DNA of 52,275 nucleotides, from positions 1 through 52,275 of the forward strand of contig JAADVB010000126.1 of NCBI GenBank assembly GCA_023334545.1, given 5' to 3'. Origin of the DNA: Salisapilia sapeloensis (Eukaryota > Oomycota > Peronosporomycetes > Peronosporales > Salisapiliaceae). Below, in pieces: positions 43,519 to 52,275 of this stretch (within the stretch, counting starts at the first letter, position 1; each line of letters opens with the position of its first letter). The position numbers and the translations under genes were made by a program. Below the pieces are notes generated by a model that was not told the DNA's origin, ran no database searches, and worked only from the letters and a program-made list of their open reading frames with translations.

Positions 43519-44239
43519 ATGGAAACAAGGATTATCCCCCACCGGCATGATATGCACGTCATTCAGGCTATCTCAACCGGAGATAGCATCCTCTTGAAGC
43601 GTGTGCTCGAAAAAAGAAGGGATTTTATTAATACTTCGATCGAAGCGCATGGCTATGGATCTCCCTTTTCCTTTTGCGCTTATGGTATCTTAAAAACATT
43701 CGTGCTATGTAAGTATGGGTATATATATCAAATCGATAGGTTTCTTCGATATGAGGAGCAAAGTAAGCGATGACGGTCTATTCGGCTACGTACTAAACGG
43801 CGATACGTTGCTTCATTTAGCACTCCGACACTACAAGCCAGAATGTGCACTTGAACTCGTGAAAAGAGGCGCTTTGATTGACAAGCCAAGTTCAGATGAC
43901 ACGACACCACTTGATCTCATCTATGCTTCCTTCTGTTGTCTACGTCTCATGCAAAACCAATCAACGTCTACTGTAGAAGACGTAAATGTTGGATCATCAT
44001 GCTTGAAGCCAAGTGTGGTTATCAACAATGAAAAAGCATATGAAAGCTTGTTCGCTGCACTCAAAGAAGACTTGACCAAGTACGGATATCAGAAGAAGAA
44101 GCAAGTGCGCAATGAACTACACGATATATATACAATATATGCACCGGAAAGAATCGAAAAGTTGGACGCACAACTCGACGCTTTTGAATACCGAGTCGAT
44201 GCGCTTCTGAAACTTGTGAAAGAAAAGTACTCCATCTAG
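43519..44239 (+). CDS. Short ankyrin-repeat protein
   Basis: Exons 43519-43684 and 43740-44239 with a 55-bp intron give 221 residues. Splicing joins an N-terminal ankyrin-like helix pair (MHVIQAISTGDSILLKRVLE) to a clear ankyrin repeat (NGDTLLHLALRHYKPECALELVKRGALI, quoted here as one repeat in parts: NGDTLLHLALRHY and ALELVKRGALI). The start of a second repeat follows (DDTTPLDLIYASF). The C-terminal third is a charged helix (LTKYGYQKKKQVRNELHD, ERIEKLDAQLDAFEYRVDAL) that may form a coiled coil. It is a small adaptor of unknown partner. Its stop is 6 bp from that of the convergent CFAP97-like gene. Confidence 0.78.
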
Positions 44240-44245
44240 TTCCTT

Positions 44246-46136
44246 TCAAGAAATAGTATCGATTAAGGCATTTACGTGTGGTAAAATAAAATCATCGCAT
44301 GCCATCTCTCCTCTCTGAATTCGTTCCAGAAGATCATTTAATGCGACAGCATCTAACGAGATGTGCGTCCTCTCGAGAAACGACATATCGGAGACCATCA
44401 GCACTTGGATCTCAAGTGCATACGACGCACTTCCAAGTGCGTACTTGACTATGAAGTACGATCCATTTCGCTTGATGCCGCGGCGGCGGCGACAGTGTCG
44501 TAGTAGATCTTCAAACATGCTGTAAATGTTCTCTTGGTCCAGCACAAGCTGCTCATTTTCAGCTAAGAAGGTTGCTGGACACGACTTCGGTCGATCTTTG
44601 GTTTGGCTATTGGGACTGTTATTCGCTTTCTTTGCTTGCATGTATCGAGATGTAAGGGAGAGTGATGGAGGATCATCTATAACTTGGATCTGAGTCTGTT
44701 CCAAGACCCGAACTAATAGCTTCTCAAGCTCGTCATCAGTCAGAAGCGTTGAAAGGCGTGGTAAGTTTCCAATCGACGGTGAGGCCATGATCGTTTCCAG
44801 TTTGATCCTACATTTTGCGTCAGCTTGGAAAATGCTTAGTTCTATAGAGATATATAATAAACGTACATGATTTCCAAATCATCAATGTCTTGCGCGGCAT
44901 CACGAAGAAGATCTAGTGGGGCACTATATCTATCTTTCAGTCCATCTTCTCGAGCACCTATGACAGTCAGGCCTCTGTGTACATATATATTAGTTCGGTA
45001 TAGACTTTGGGTTTCACTTAGGAATGACCAAACCTGTCTCCGAGTTGATATTCGTCGGGGGTATTCGGGTCATTATATATCTGGATGGGGACTTCTTCCA
45101 CTTGCAGGCAAATTCCTTGTGCTGTCTTAGCTTCCAACAAAATGTACGGTTCTCCCTCTTGCACCACTGGCGCGTTGTCTTCATGGTCTGAAATTGCATC
45201 ACTACCAACACCACTAGCTGTGTTAGCAGACTGTAAACTACTTGTAAAGTTGGCATGCTGCTCGAGACGGGCCGCTCGACTACTTGCTCGATTTTTACTG
45301 TTTTCGTGTATCGACGGTAAATCTTTTTTACTCTTTGCTTGTGTTGGTACCATCGGGCATCGTTTTATAGCGGGCTTTTCATTTTGACCGCCCACAAGTT
45401 TTTCTACGATCCCCGATGGTCGTCTGGATCGACTAGGCTTTGGTAGCAAATGTCCTACTGTTCCATCTTGTCGTAAGTGATGAAACTTATGACCGTGCTG
45501 TTGCCATTCGGAATCCCATTTCTTGGTATTATAGTATGGCTTTTGCTCAAGCAAACGTCGTCTTAGCCGTTTGTTTTCCATTTCAATCTGCTGCTGTCGT
45601 TGAGCCACCACTGTCTTGTTGACTAGCGTCTTCTTTTTACAAGCATTACCTCTACCCATTGCATATTCAGGAGATAGATGACAATCCAATAACGGTGTCT
45701 GCCGTGCATCTAGTCGAATGCCTGGCATAAAGACATGAGCTGGGCTATGTGCTTGCACTTTAGATGGCGACAACCCAACCGACTTGCCTGTCTTTGCGAG
45801 CGATCTATCTGTTGGAGGAGGTGAGTGTGGTATGTCCAATAATCCTGATTTAGCGAGGAGCTTGTTTTCTCTTCGAGCGTAAATATGTTCCATCCTGGAA
45901 ACTAGTCTCCGATTTTCTTCATACACCTCTTGCTGCTTCTCTCTATCCATTTGCTGTTTCTTTGCATTGTTGTGCGAGTGACTAGCTCGCACTGGAGATA
46001 TACAATCCATTTGGACGCGAGCATGAGAATGACATGTTGGTAACATCATCTTCACTTTCTCCTTGTGGAATTTTTGCTGACGAACGATGTCACGCTCATA
46101 GCAGAGGCGGTTGTCGAACGGTAGTGCTCGGTTCAT
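44246..46136 (-). CDS. CFAP97-like (KIAA1430 domain) protein, three exons
   Basis: Minus-strand exons 46136-45034, 44974-44867 and 44807-44246, with two 59-bp introns, form one 590-residue frame. The 3' exon looks like a separate gene starting MASPSIGNL but is in frame with the upstream exons. The N-terminal part contains NRRLVSRMEHIYARRENKLL and a second unit ENKRLRRRLLEQKPYYNTKK followed by a conserved Trp. This is the pattern of the CFAP97/KIAA1430 family found in cilia and flagella. The middle is basic and disordered. The last 180 residues may form a separate folded helical domain of unknown kind (LTDDELEKLLVRVLEQTQIQ). A role in the zoospore flagellum is likely by family but not proved. 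Confidence 0.75.
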
Positions 46137-48762
46137 TTTAGCGACTATCAACAACACCACTACGATGAGAATGATAACTTTGAACGAAGGATGTTGCGTA
46201 ACTTGCCCCAGGTTCTCATAAGAACAAGTCTAAAAATACTTTTACAACTAGGAAGGCTGTGCTTGTAAAGGGCTTTGTTGGATATTATATAAGGAATAAT
46301 GAAACATGAGGAATTGTAATAGGAATCAATGCCCAAGTCTTCGGCGGTTCATTCTATTCTTAAGTTGCTATTCACCTTTCTATCCCCATCCACAAGTATC
46401 GTCTATTCCTCTGTCATGTTTTAGCAGAGAAGTGTGTCGAGCATATCGTTGGAAGTCATCCAGGTTGAAGTTGCATTCGATTTACTTGCGCTATTGAGCT
46501 CTTCGCCATTTAATTAGGACGGAGTACAGTGTGAGTCGCAAATATCGCTTATTATTTCGTCTACTACTGTGCTATTCTTGTTCCGAAATAATAACGAAGA
46601 GCTCAATACCGCAAGTAAAGCGAAGAGCTCACCGAGTCTTTTGCGCCCTTTTTCAAATGTGCATATTTCCAGCACCAGGGGTGACTTGAAGTCTTCTTGA
46701 AGATTTTTCCTTCTGATTGTATAAAAGACGAAGACAGATGTAGACGAAGACTATGAAACCGCATCTCCATTAATAGTAGAGACTACTCACTTTAGTACTC
46801 CTATTTGGTGGGTAAGCTTATACTGAAAAGTTACGCTAGGTTTCCAATGACAAATGGCAAAAGACAATGGGCTATTCTCAGAAAACGCAAAATTGCTCGG
46901 TTCGATTATTGTGAGTAGAATTACAAAATGTGAATCCTCAATTAAGGCGAATTGGTATTCAAAGCGCACACTGCCTAAATTATTTGTACTTTAAATCGCA
47001 TACGAACTCACTGCAGATTGTTACCAGTACATTCACATAAAATATGCGAGTGCTCGATTTGTAGTCCTGCTTTCGCACTGCTAAAGCAACAAAGATGTAT
47101 GCGACCTTGAACTACTTCAGATCGTGGCCATATTTATCGTTTGAGTCTGTACAAGAAATCGAGTCAAATTTCTTTGCGCTGCAAGAAGCAGTGTGGTTAT
47201 AACATACATTTCTACAATGCAGCTTTCGCAGCCTAAGATGTATTATTCGCCGAATCGCTTCGACTAAATGACGTCACACGAATCCAGCAACCTCCGCACA
47301 AATAGTAATTTGTGGTCATTCTTGTACTAGGCCACCGCAACTTCTCGGTGGAAATGCGAATTACTTTAGTGCTTGCTGCAGACACATGGAAATGCTAGTC
47401 TTCTTGCATACTCATTAGATCTTGCATGCAATGAAATAACATCTTTTTAGTTAAAATTAAATGCGTATCGGCTCAGCCTCGCTGAATTCTTTTGCTTACT
47501 TCTGCAAGCCAACTAGGAAGTTCAAATTCTTATAATTCCATCGGTGGCTAACTTGAGGAGCCTGCATTTATCTCTTGGTTGTGTCATACTGTCCTGTGAA
47601 AATGAAAAGCAGGTTTCTTTTCATCAAGAGTACGATCGGTGGAAAGACACACGTAAAACTTTTTATATGGCTAAAAGACTAGATATAGAGTTTATGCTCA
47701 ACTTGAGCTTGGAGAGTTGAAGCCGGAACAACTTTATATAAGGCAAACGTTGAAATGATAGGTAGGAGTACAATTGATTCTTACAAGCAGACACGTAAAG
47801 ATGAGCAAGTTGAAGCTGGAAGGATACACGGGTGATGCTTGATGATTTTCTTTTCAAAACTAATAAGCACAAGCTAGAGTAGTGACTGCATGCTTTGTAA
47901 AAGAACAAGAAGATGCTTTGAGATGCACATTAGTAGGAAACGGGGTAGTAGAGCTTTCAAGAGATAAAAAGCAGAGACGTGTCGAGGTTCCACCAAGTAT
48001 AAAGGGACGTGAAACGTATTTGTATCAAGGGCTGCGGCTGAAGTACCAGAATGTCATAAAAGAGAAGAAGTGGTGCGATATTTAAATAGGATTCCGTAAA
48101 GTTATCTCTCTCGCTTGCCGCTATGGTACCCCAGCTTTCGCTTTTAGATTGTGTTCGTGGAGTATAAAATTCTGGGCTGTCTATACTTTGTTAGCGTTTT
48201 CCAAATTATTTACAAAAGTATGTTGGGATAACTCTGTTGACCGTACCATACAAAACTCAAGCTTTTTTGACATGAAGCGTCGCAGTCATATTAAAAGGCT
48301 ACAATACTAAAAATCGACAGAAGCGAAAGCAAGATTCTCCTGCGGTGTAGCAGGAGTGGGACTTGCGCACATATCAGCCATCACTGCCAAGCCTATTCAT
48401 CTAATGTTCTCCCTGCTTGAACCTTTGCTTGAAGAATGCATTTTTTACCATAAACTTCGTTCCAAGATTTCAATGGGGGAGTTTGAATGATTGAAAGGCA
48501 TCTAAGGATATATTTATCGTAGGACTTCTATCTTCGTAGATATATCTTGCTATCAATACGAAAATTACACTAGAGCTGTAAAATAATAAATCTTCTTTAG
48601 CCCGTCGTATGGTCAGTGACGTTGAAACACATCCAGAAGGGGCGCACAGACCATTCCGACGACGACATAGCTGCTCCAGCTTTCATCTTTAGTTTCATTT
48701 CCCATTTTGCGAGCGAAATATCACCTCTCCTTCACTTGAACCCCAGCATTGACCAGTCCACG
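46137..48762. other. 2.6-kb AT-rich gene-poor region
   Basis: No convincing gene is seen in this stretch, the longest empty one in the window. It holds the fold-back repeat (46482-46618), a small stem (CTCCTGC / GCAGGAG near 48335-48355) and partly similar motifs GTTGAAGCCGGAA and GTTGAAGCTGGAA about 95 bp apart (near 47713 and 47808). A plus-strand frame of 67 codons (47882-48085, GTG start) has a basic, protein-like composition but no recognised family and may be a gene relic. The promoter of the downstream ankyrin gene must lie in its last part. Confidence 0.45.
46482..46618. repeat. Nested fold-back (inverted) repeat
   Basis: The 24-nt arm at 46482-46505 pairs with 46595-46618 at 23 of 24 positions. 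An inner perfect 11-nt pair joins 46549-46559 and 46584-46594 and directly abuts the outer right arm. On the left side 43 nt separate inner and outer arms. A third partial copy of the right arm (CGAAGAGCTCA) lies at 46621-46631. Transcribed, it would form a long interrupted hairpin. It may be a decayed fold-back mobile element or the root of a small-RNA locus. There is no transposase nearby. Confidence 0.7.
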
Positions 48763-49854
48763 ATGCATCTGACGTGCGTGACTGTGGCTCTCCAAATTCG
48801 ACACGAAATTGCCGGTCTTGACCATGTCCATCGTGAAGTGAATAGCTACCTCGACCATTCTTTTCGATGGACGCTGGCAACTGCTGCAGGCAATGGGCAT
48901 CTCTACTTGGCATCGTTATTGCATAGCAATGGCGCAACAATCACGTACAAAGAATGGCTGACAGCGAATCAAACAGCTACCGGTCTAGGAAATGTTACTG
49001 CGTTGCGTTGGCTTCAGAGCCTCAAGCCTGATTGGGATTTTCATATCGACACGACCGAAGAGGCGGCTTTAAAGGGTCACTTAGTATGCCTGCAATGGCT
49101 ATTTGAGAAGAAGCCTTCCCATTGTGTAAATCTTCGCATTGCTGACCTCGTGGCAGTCAAAGGTCATCTCGATATCCTGCAATATCTTGCGGAATCGCGT
49201 CATGGGGTGATAACTCCTACGACGATGGATAATGCAGCAGCTAATGGTCACCTTGAGATGGTACAATGGCTCAGCTGCTACAGCACCATCGGATGCACGA
49301 CCAAAGCCATGGATGAAGCTGCAAGTGGAGGCCATCTAGAAGTAGTCAAATGGCTAGATGCCAACCGTAGCGAAGGATGTACAACGTCAGCTATGGATAG
49401 TGCAGCGGCAAACGGTCACTTCGATGTCGTGGAATGGCTTCATGTAAATCGGACGGAAGGATGCACTCGCAAGGCGATGAATGGTGCTTGTGAAAATGGC
49501 TTCATGAACATTGTTCTCTATTTGCACGCAAACCGTACAGAAGGATGTACTTTCAGTGCGATGGATGAGGCGAGTGCTCGAGGGCATTTCGAAATTGTCA
49601 AATGGCTCCATGCGAATCGAAGCGAAGGCTGCACAAACAGAGCCATGGACACTGCTATCGTGAATGATCACATGGACATCGTGGCTTGGTTGCACGAAAA
49701 TCGAAGTGAAGGATGCACTAGTAGCGCACTGTACACAGTGCAGCGACAAGGAAGACAAGATGCATTTGCTTGGTTATGCCAAAATCGCAAGGAGCTCGAA
49801 CGGGAAGTAATTGCGTTGGGAGAAATGCAGCAAACACCAGAATCAGTGCAGTAG
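48763..49854 (+). CDS. Oomycete-type ankyrin-repeat protein
   Basis: A single exon of 363 residues from the ATG at 48763 (MHLTCVTVAL). The same frame is open upstream to 48616, but without an ATG, so a longer form with an upstream exon is possible. After an N-terminal ankyrin-like region there are about six highly regular 28-residue units of the form AMDxAAxNGHxDVVxWLHxNRxEGC (about residues 156-345). They differ from each other at only some positions, which points to recent tandem growth. Such large repeat families are expanded in oomycetes. The repeats probably bind a protein partner; no catalytic domain is attached. Confidence 0.8.
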   Translation: MHLTCVTVALQIRHEIAGLDHVHREVNSYLDHSFRWTLATAAGNGHLYLASLLHSNGATITYKEWLTANQTATGLGNVTALRWLQSLKPDWDFHIDTTEEAALKGHLVCLQWLFEKKPSHCVNLRIADLVAVKGHLDILQYLAESRHGVITPTTMDNAAANGHLEMVQWLSCYSTIGCTTKAMDEAASGGHLEVVKWLDANRSEGCTTSAMDSAAANGHFDVVEWLHVNRTEGCTRKAMNGACENGFMNIVLYLHANRTEGCTFSAMDEASARGHFEIVKWLHANRSEGCTNRAMDTAIVNDHMDIVAWLHENRSEGCTSSALYTVQRQGRQDAFAWLCQNRKELEREVIALGEMQQTPESVQ

Positions 49855-50439
49855 ACTGAAAGAGAATAACAATCTATATTTCAATCATCTTTGTAAGACT
49901 TTGAAAGGTGATAGTGCAAAGATAAGTTGGGATGTGTATGAGGAAACTAAATAAACACGTATCCAACCGGGAAAGGTGCTCATCAGTTCCTTCGACAGTC
50001 AGCTTCGAGCTGGTAGTGTAACCATGGATCTCAGTATGTCAGATTGAGAAGAAGCTAAAGAAGTAAACACTTAATCATGTTTTCCGAAAGTTTTGTAACG
50101 TTATATGTCAGCTTGATGAGGAGAGCTCACTCCCATCACCTCGATGGACCAAAGGTCCTGGAATTCTCACTTCTGAACTTGCCACCTAGGGCGCAAGCCA
50201 AAGAAACCGATTCCTTCCAACTTGCTTTTGTGATGGAAGTCGACCATTCTATTGAGCTTAATTTTGGATCCGAAGTTACCATAACTACGAGATATGAAAT
50301 TGCTCCTCCTACTGTCACGAACAAAGACGAGAGATTAGCTTGGCTGTATGAGAAGAGCAAACGAAAGAAGTAGAGCGTTATCAATGCCACATTAAAGCAT
50401 GACTCGTCACACCTTCCCCATCAAGGTGTCCAAGGTTTC
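49855..50439. other. Intergenic stretch with one doubtful ORF
   Basis: These 585 bp lie between the ankyrin gene and the MetAP2 pseudogene. They are AT-rich and contain the 98-codon frame listed separately. No repeat or RNA gene was recognised. Confidence 0.35.
50077..50373 (+). CDS. Hypothetical 98-residue ORF
   Basis: An ATG-started frame of 98 codons with a plausible amino-acid mix and a charged end (ERLAWLYEKSKRKK). No family is recognised, and the antisense strand is also open. It lies directly before a decayed gene, so it may be a fragment or an exon relic rather than a working gene. Confidence 0.25.
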   Translation: MFSESFVTLYVSLMRRAHSHHLDGPKVLEFSLLNLPPRAQAKETDSFQLAFVMEVDHSIELNFGSEVTITTRYEIAPPTVTNKDERLAWLYEKSKRKK

Positions 50440-51590
50440 ACGGACAATGACGCGTCGACCCGCTAGACGATTCCGCCGACGACTCCTATTGGAAAGCTTT
50501 TTTTAAAGGGAGCTTTCCTCTCCAAGAGAAGACGAAGCATCCTGGAGACTTCAACACTTTCCGTCCTGCGAGTGAGGAACAGAGGGCGCTGGAACTGTGC
50601 ACGAGGAGCACTACGATACACTTCGCCACTCACCGGAGACCCATCGGCACGTCAGCAAATTTGCCCAGAACATCGCCCGCCCTGGCATTAAGCTCTTCGA
50701 TGTGTGCTCGCAACTGGAAGATAAGACATGAGAGCTCGTACAGGAAGACGGCCATAAGGTATATTTTCAACATTTGTCAATTACGAGGGTATATGCTATC
50801 TAGAAAGAGATCGTGTAGACAGGAATTAGCTCCACCACACGATGCTCACTAAAAAACGCGGCGGCTCACTGAACACCGAATTTCGGAGACAACACAGTGC
50901 TCAAATACAGCGACGTGGTGAAGCTGGACTCTGTAATGCACACAGGCGGCTATGTTATCGACAGTGCCTTCACGGTGACCTATGACCCAATATTTGACCT
51001 CCTGGAAACGACACGTAGCGCCGTGAATGCTGGACACAAGGTGGATGGCATTGATGCTCATCTGGGAAACGTCGAAGCTGCCATTCAAGAAGTCGTGGAG
51101 TTGTACGAGGATGCCATAAACGGAAAACGTATCCAATAAAGCCGATTCGCAGCATTTGCGACCATAATAATATGTCTTCGAATCTCCATGCTGAAAAAAA
51201 GTGTACCGGGTGTTAGCAGCAAGAAACAGGACGATAACAAAAACGGAAAATGTTTGCCATTGAGCCATTCGGATTCATCGGTCGAGGTTTCATTGAGCAG
51301 AAACTCGAAACCTCGCACTATTTCAAGACAGTAGATGCCTCTCGCGCCCCGATCCGCATGCATAGAGCAAAAAAAACTGTATGCTCACAACACCAAGATT
51401 TTTGGAACACTCCCAAACTGTTGTCGTTTTATCGGGCGAACTGTTGGAGGTTCAGCTGTGGTGAACCCGAGCGGCGCCAAGCAAGAATGATATCTGTTCG
51501 TACTGAATGAGCTCGTGAAGAGTGGCCTATGACTTTAAACCCTCCTTTTATAGACATACGACACCAACATGAAACGACATAGCTACACCA
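50440..51590 (+). pseudogene. METAP2: Decayed methionine aminopeptidase 2 (MetAP2)
   Basis: Similarity to MetAP2, the cytosolic enzyme that removes initiator methionine, can be followed across all three frames. Recognisable blocks are HRHVSKFAQNIARPGIKLFD and VCSQLEDKT (from about 50638), TPNFGDNTVLKYSDVVKLD (from about 50873), GGYVIDSAFTVTYDP with two metal-ligand Asp equivalents, and VEAAIQEVVELYEDAINGK (to about 51127). Further on come KMFAIEPFGFIGRGFIEQKL (from about 51247) and LFVLNELVKSGL (near 51497). Damage includes in-frame stops TGA at 50729-50731 and 50870-50872, a stop at about 51137, and frame changes between blocks near 50590, after 51137 and after 51360. A relic intron (50759-50803, GT..AG) remains, so this is not a processed copy. 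The C-terminal catalytic end is missing. A functional copy is expected elsewhere in the genome. Confidence 0.85.
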
Positions 51591-52275
51591 TTGACTTTCC
51601 TACTTGCAAAGAAGTTCTTTAATGTGGTGATGAGTATTAAACTTAGTTTGCAAACGCCAAACTGCGATTTTTCTTTTATCTTGGCAAGCGAATTCATGAA
51701 TAATTGGAAACGCTCCATTGCCAATGCCTTTGCTTTTGTATACACGACAAGTACGCATATAAATCGATTGTTACACAGCTTACATTTTGGTAGGTGCTGT
51801 CGGTGCGAACGAAACCAAGCTTACAGCGTTTATACGTGCCGGAGTAACTAAACGCAAACCAAGATAGAGTGACCACTAGTTAAAGTAACACTAGATAAGT
51901 TCATCGTAAATATGGCATTGGTGAGTTGCTAGCACGCTTCTAGCGCGCTAGAGACGATCTTCATGGCTATCGATATGCCCCTATTTGCATCTGATAATTT
52001 CTTGCCGTTTTTAGTTGTCATCGTTGGGTCAACCTTCCGGCCACCTGCGCAATTCTCCTGACCGGTAGCCCGATCGGATACCAGCACAGTCGCTCTGCGC
52101 TCTCGAGCATGGACGCTGGTCCTCTCGTAACTGCGACAATGTGGAAGAGACTATCGGAGACAATTGCAGAGACAACGAAAACTTCACCTTTAAAGATAAC
52201 TTGTTCTTCATGAATTGTCTAAATACGATTGCTACTGGATGCTGCAGAAGAGAGGAATGGGAATACAGAAAAAGC
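51591..52275. other. Terminal region without recognised gene
   Basis: No gene is recognised here. The stretch 52021-52200 is distinctly richer in GC than its surroundings and is open on both strands. A possible exon (preceded by TTTTTAG) reads RWVNLPATCAILLTGSPIG on the plus strand. No family match was recognised, and it may be part of a gene cut by the window edge or a relic. Confidence 0.3.

Noticed and set aside
44246-44788. Independent 180-residue gene
   Set aside because: In frame with two upstream exons through typical introns; treated as the last exon of the CFAP97-like gene.
50729-50872. TGA recoding (selenocysteine or readthrough) in the MetAP2-like sequence
   Set aside because: TGA codons sit at unrelated conserved positions and are accompanied by frameshifts and a lost C-terminus; plain decay is simpler.
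50849-51268. 139-codon minus-strand frame
   Set aside because: Antisense to the MetAP2 pseudogene; open by chance.
52021-52165. Possible rRNA fragment (an ACGAGAGGACC-like string on the minus strand)
   Set aside because: Only about a dozen bases resemble the large-subunit rRNA; neighbouring sequence does not match.
1-52275. tRNA genes and CRISPR arrays
   Set aside because: Scanned by eye for T-loop-like GGTTCGA motifs and for regularly spaced repeats; the few motif hits lie inside coding genes without a cloverleaf, and no spaced repeats were found.

Overview
The window looks like a piece of the compact nuclear genome of an oomycete. The evidence is a six-cysteine elicitin-like secreted protein with a GPI-type tail, a SKN1/KRE6-type GH16 protein, a 7TM receptor joined to a TKL kinase, an F-box/CDK/cyclin fusion, a HAD/IGP-dehydratase fusion, and candidate flagellar proteins. 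The modest GC content, introns of mostly 50-64 bp and very tight gene spacing resemble Albugo (white blister rust) more than Phytophthora. That genus-level guess is an inference, not a proof.

Layout. Positions 1-11,200: SKN1-like GH16 protein, EF-hand protein, F-box/CDK-like/cyclin fusion (minus strand), FKBP-TPR immunophilin and Tudor-SN (minus). Positions 11,900-16,900: HAD-IGPD histidine-biosynthesis enzyme, elicitin-like protein and 7TM-TKL-DEP receptor kinase (minus). Positions 17,900-26,600: ERMP1-like M28 metallopeptidase, GH5 exo-beta-1,3-glucanase-like protein (minus), COG6 (minus), and a TPR protein with a degenerate prolyl-hydroxylase domain. Positions 26,600-31,100: three lineage-specific proteins, one with a B-box. 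Positions 31,100-40,200: adenylate kinase, hormone-sensitive-lipase-like hydrolase (minus), coiled-coil protein, SAM-domain protein (minus) and a PEK/HRI-like eIF2-alpha kinase. Positions 41,200-46,100: CTL/SLC44 transporter (minus), short ankyrin protein and CFAP97-like protein (minus). From 46,100 to the end the window turns gene-poor. It holds a fold-back repeat, one ankyrin-repeat gene and a decayed methionine aminopeptidase 2 pseudogene.

Most genes have introns. I rebuilt exon structures by hand from GT..AG borders, frame continuity and family conservation. Total lengths then match the families closely: COG6 659 aa, ERMP1-like 905 aa, Tudor-SN 893 aa, adenylate kinase 235 aa. Convergent neighbours often end only 6-50 bp apart, and several divergent pairs share promoters of 86-221 bp. 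The genes are mostly unrelated housekeeping, signalling and wall functions. There is no operon-like logic beyond shared intergenic regions.

The most interesting objects are the F-box/CDK/cyclin fusion, whose kinase domain has lost key catalytic residues, the 7TM-kinase-DEP receptor, the TPR protein with an apparently dead EGLN-like dioxygenase domain, and the MetAP2 pseudogene. No tRNA, rRNA, CRISPR array or intact transposon was recognised.
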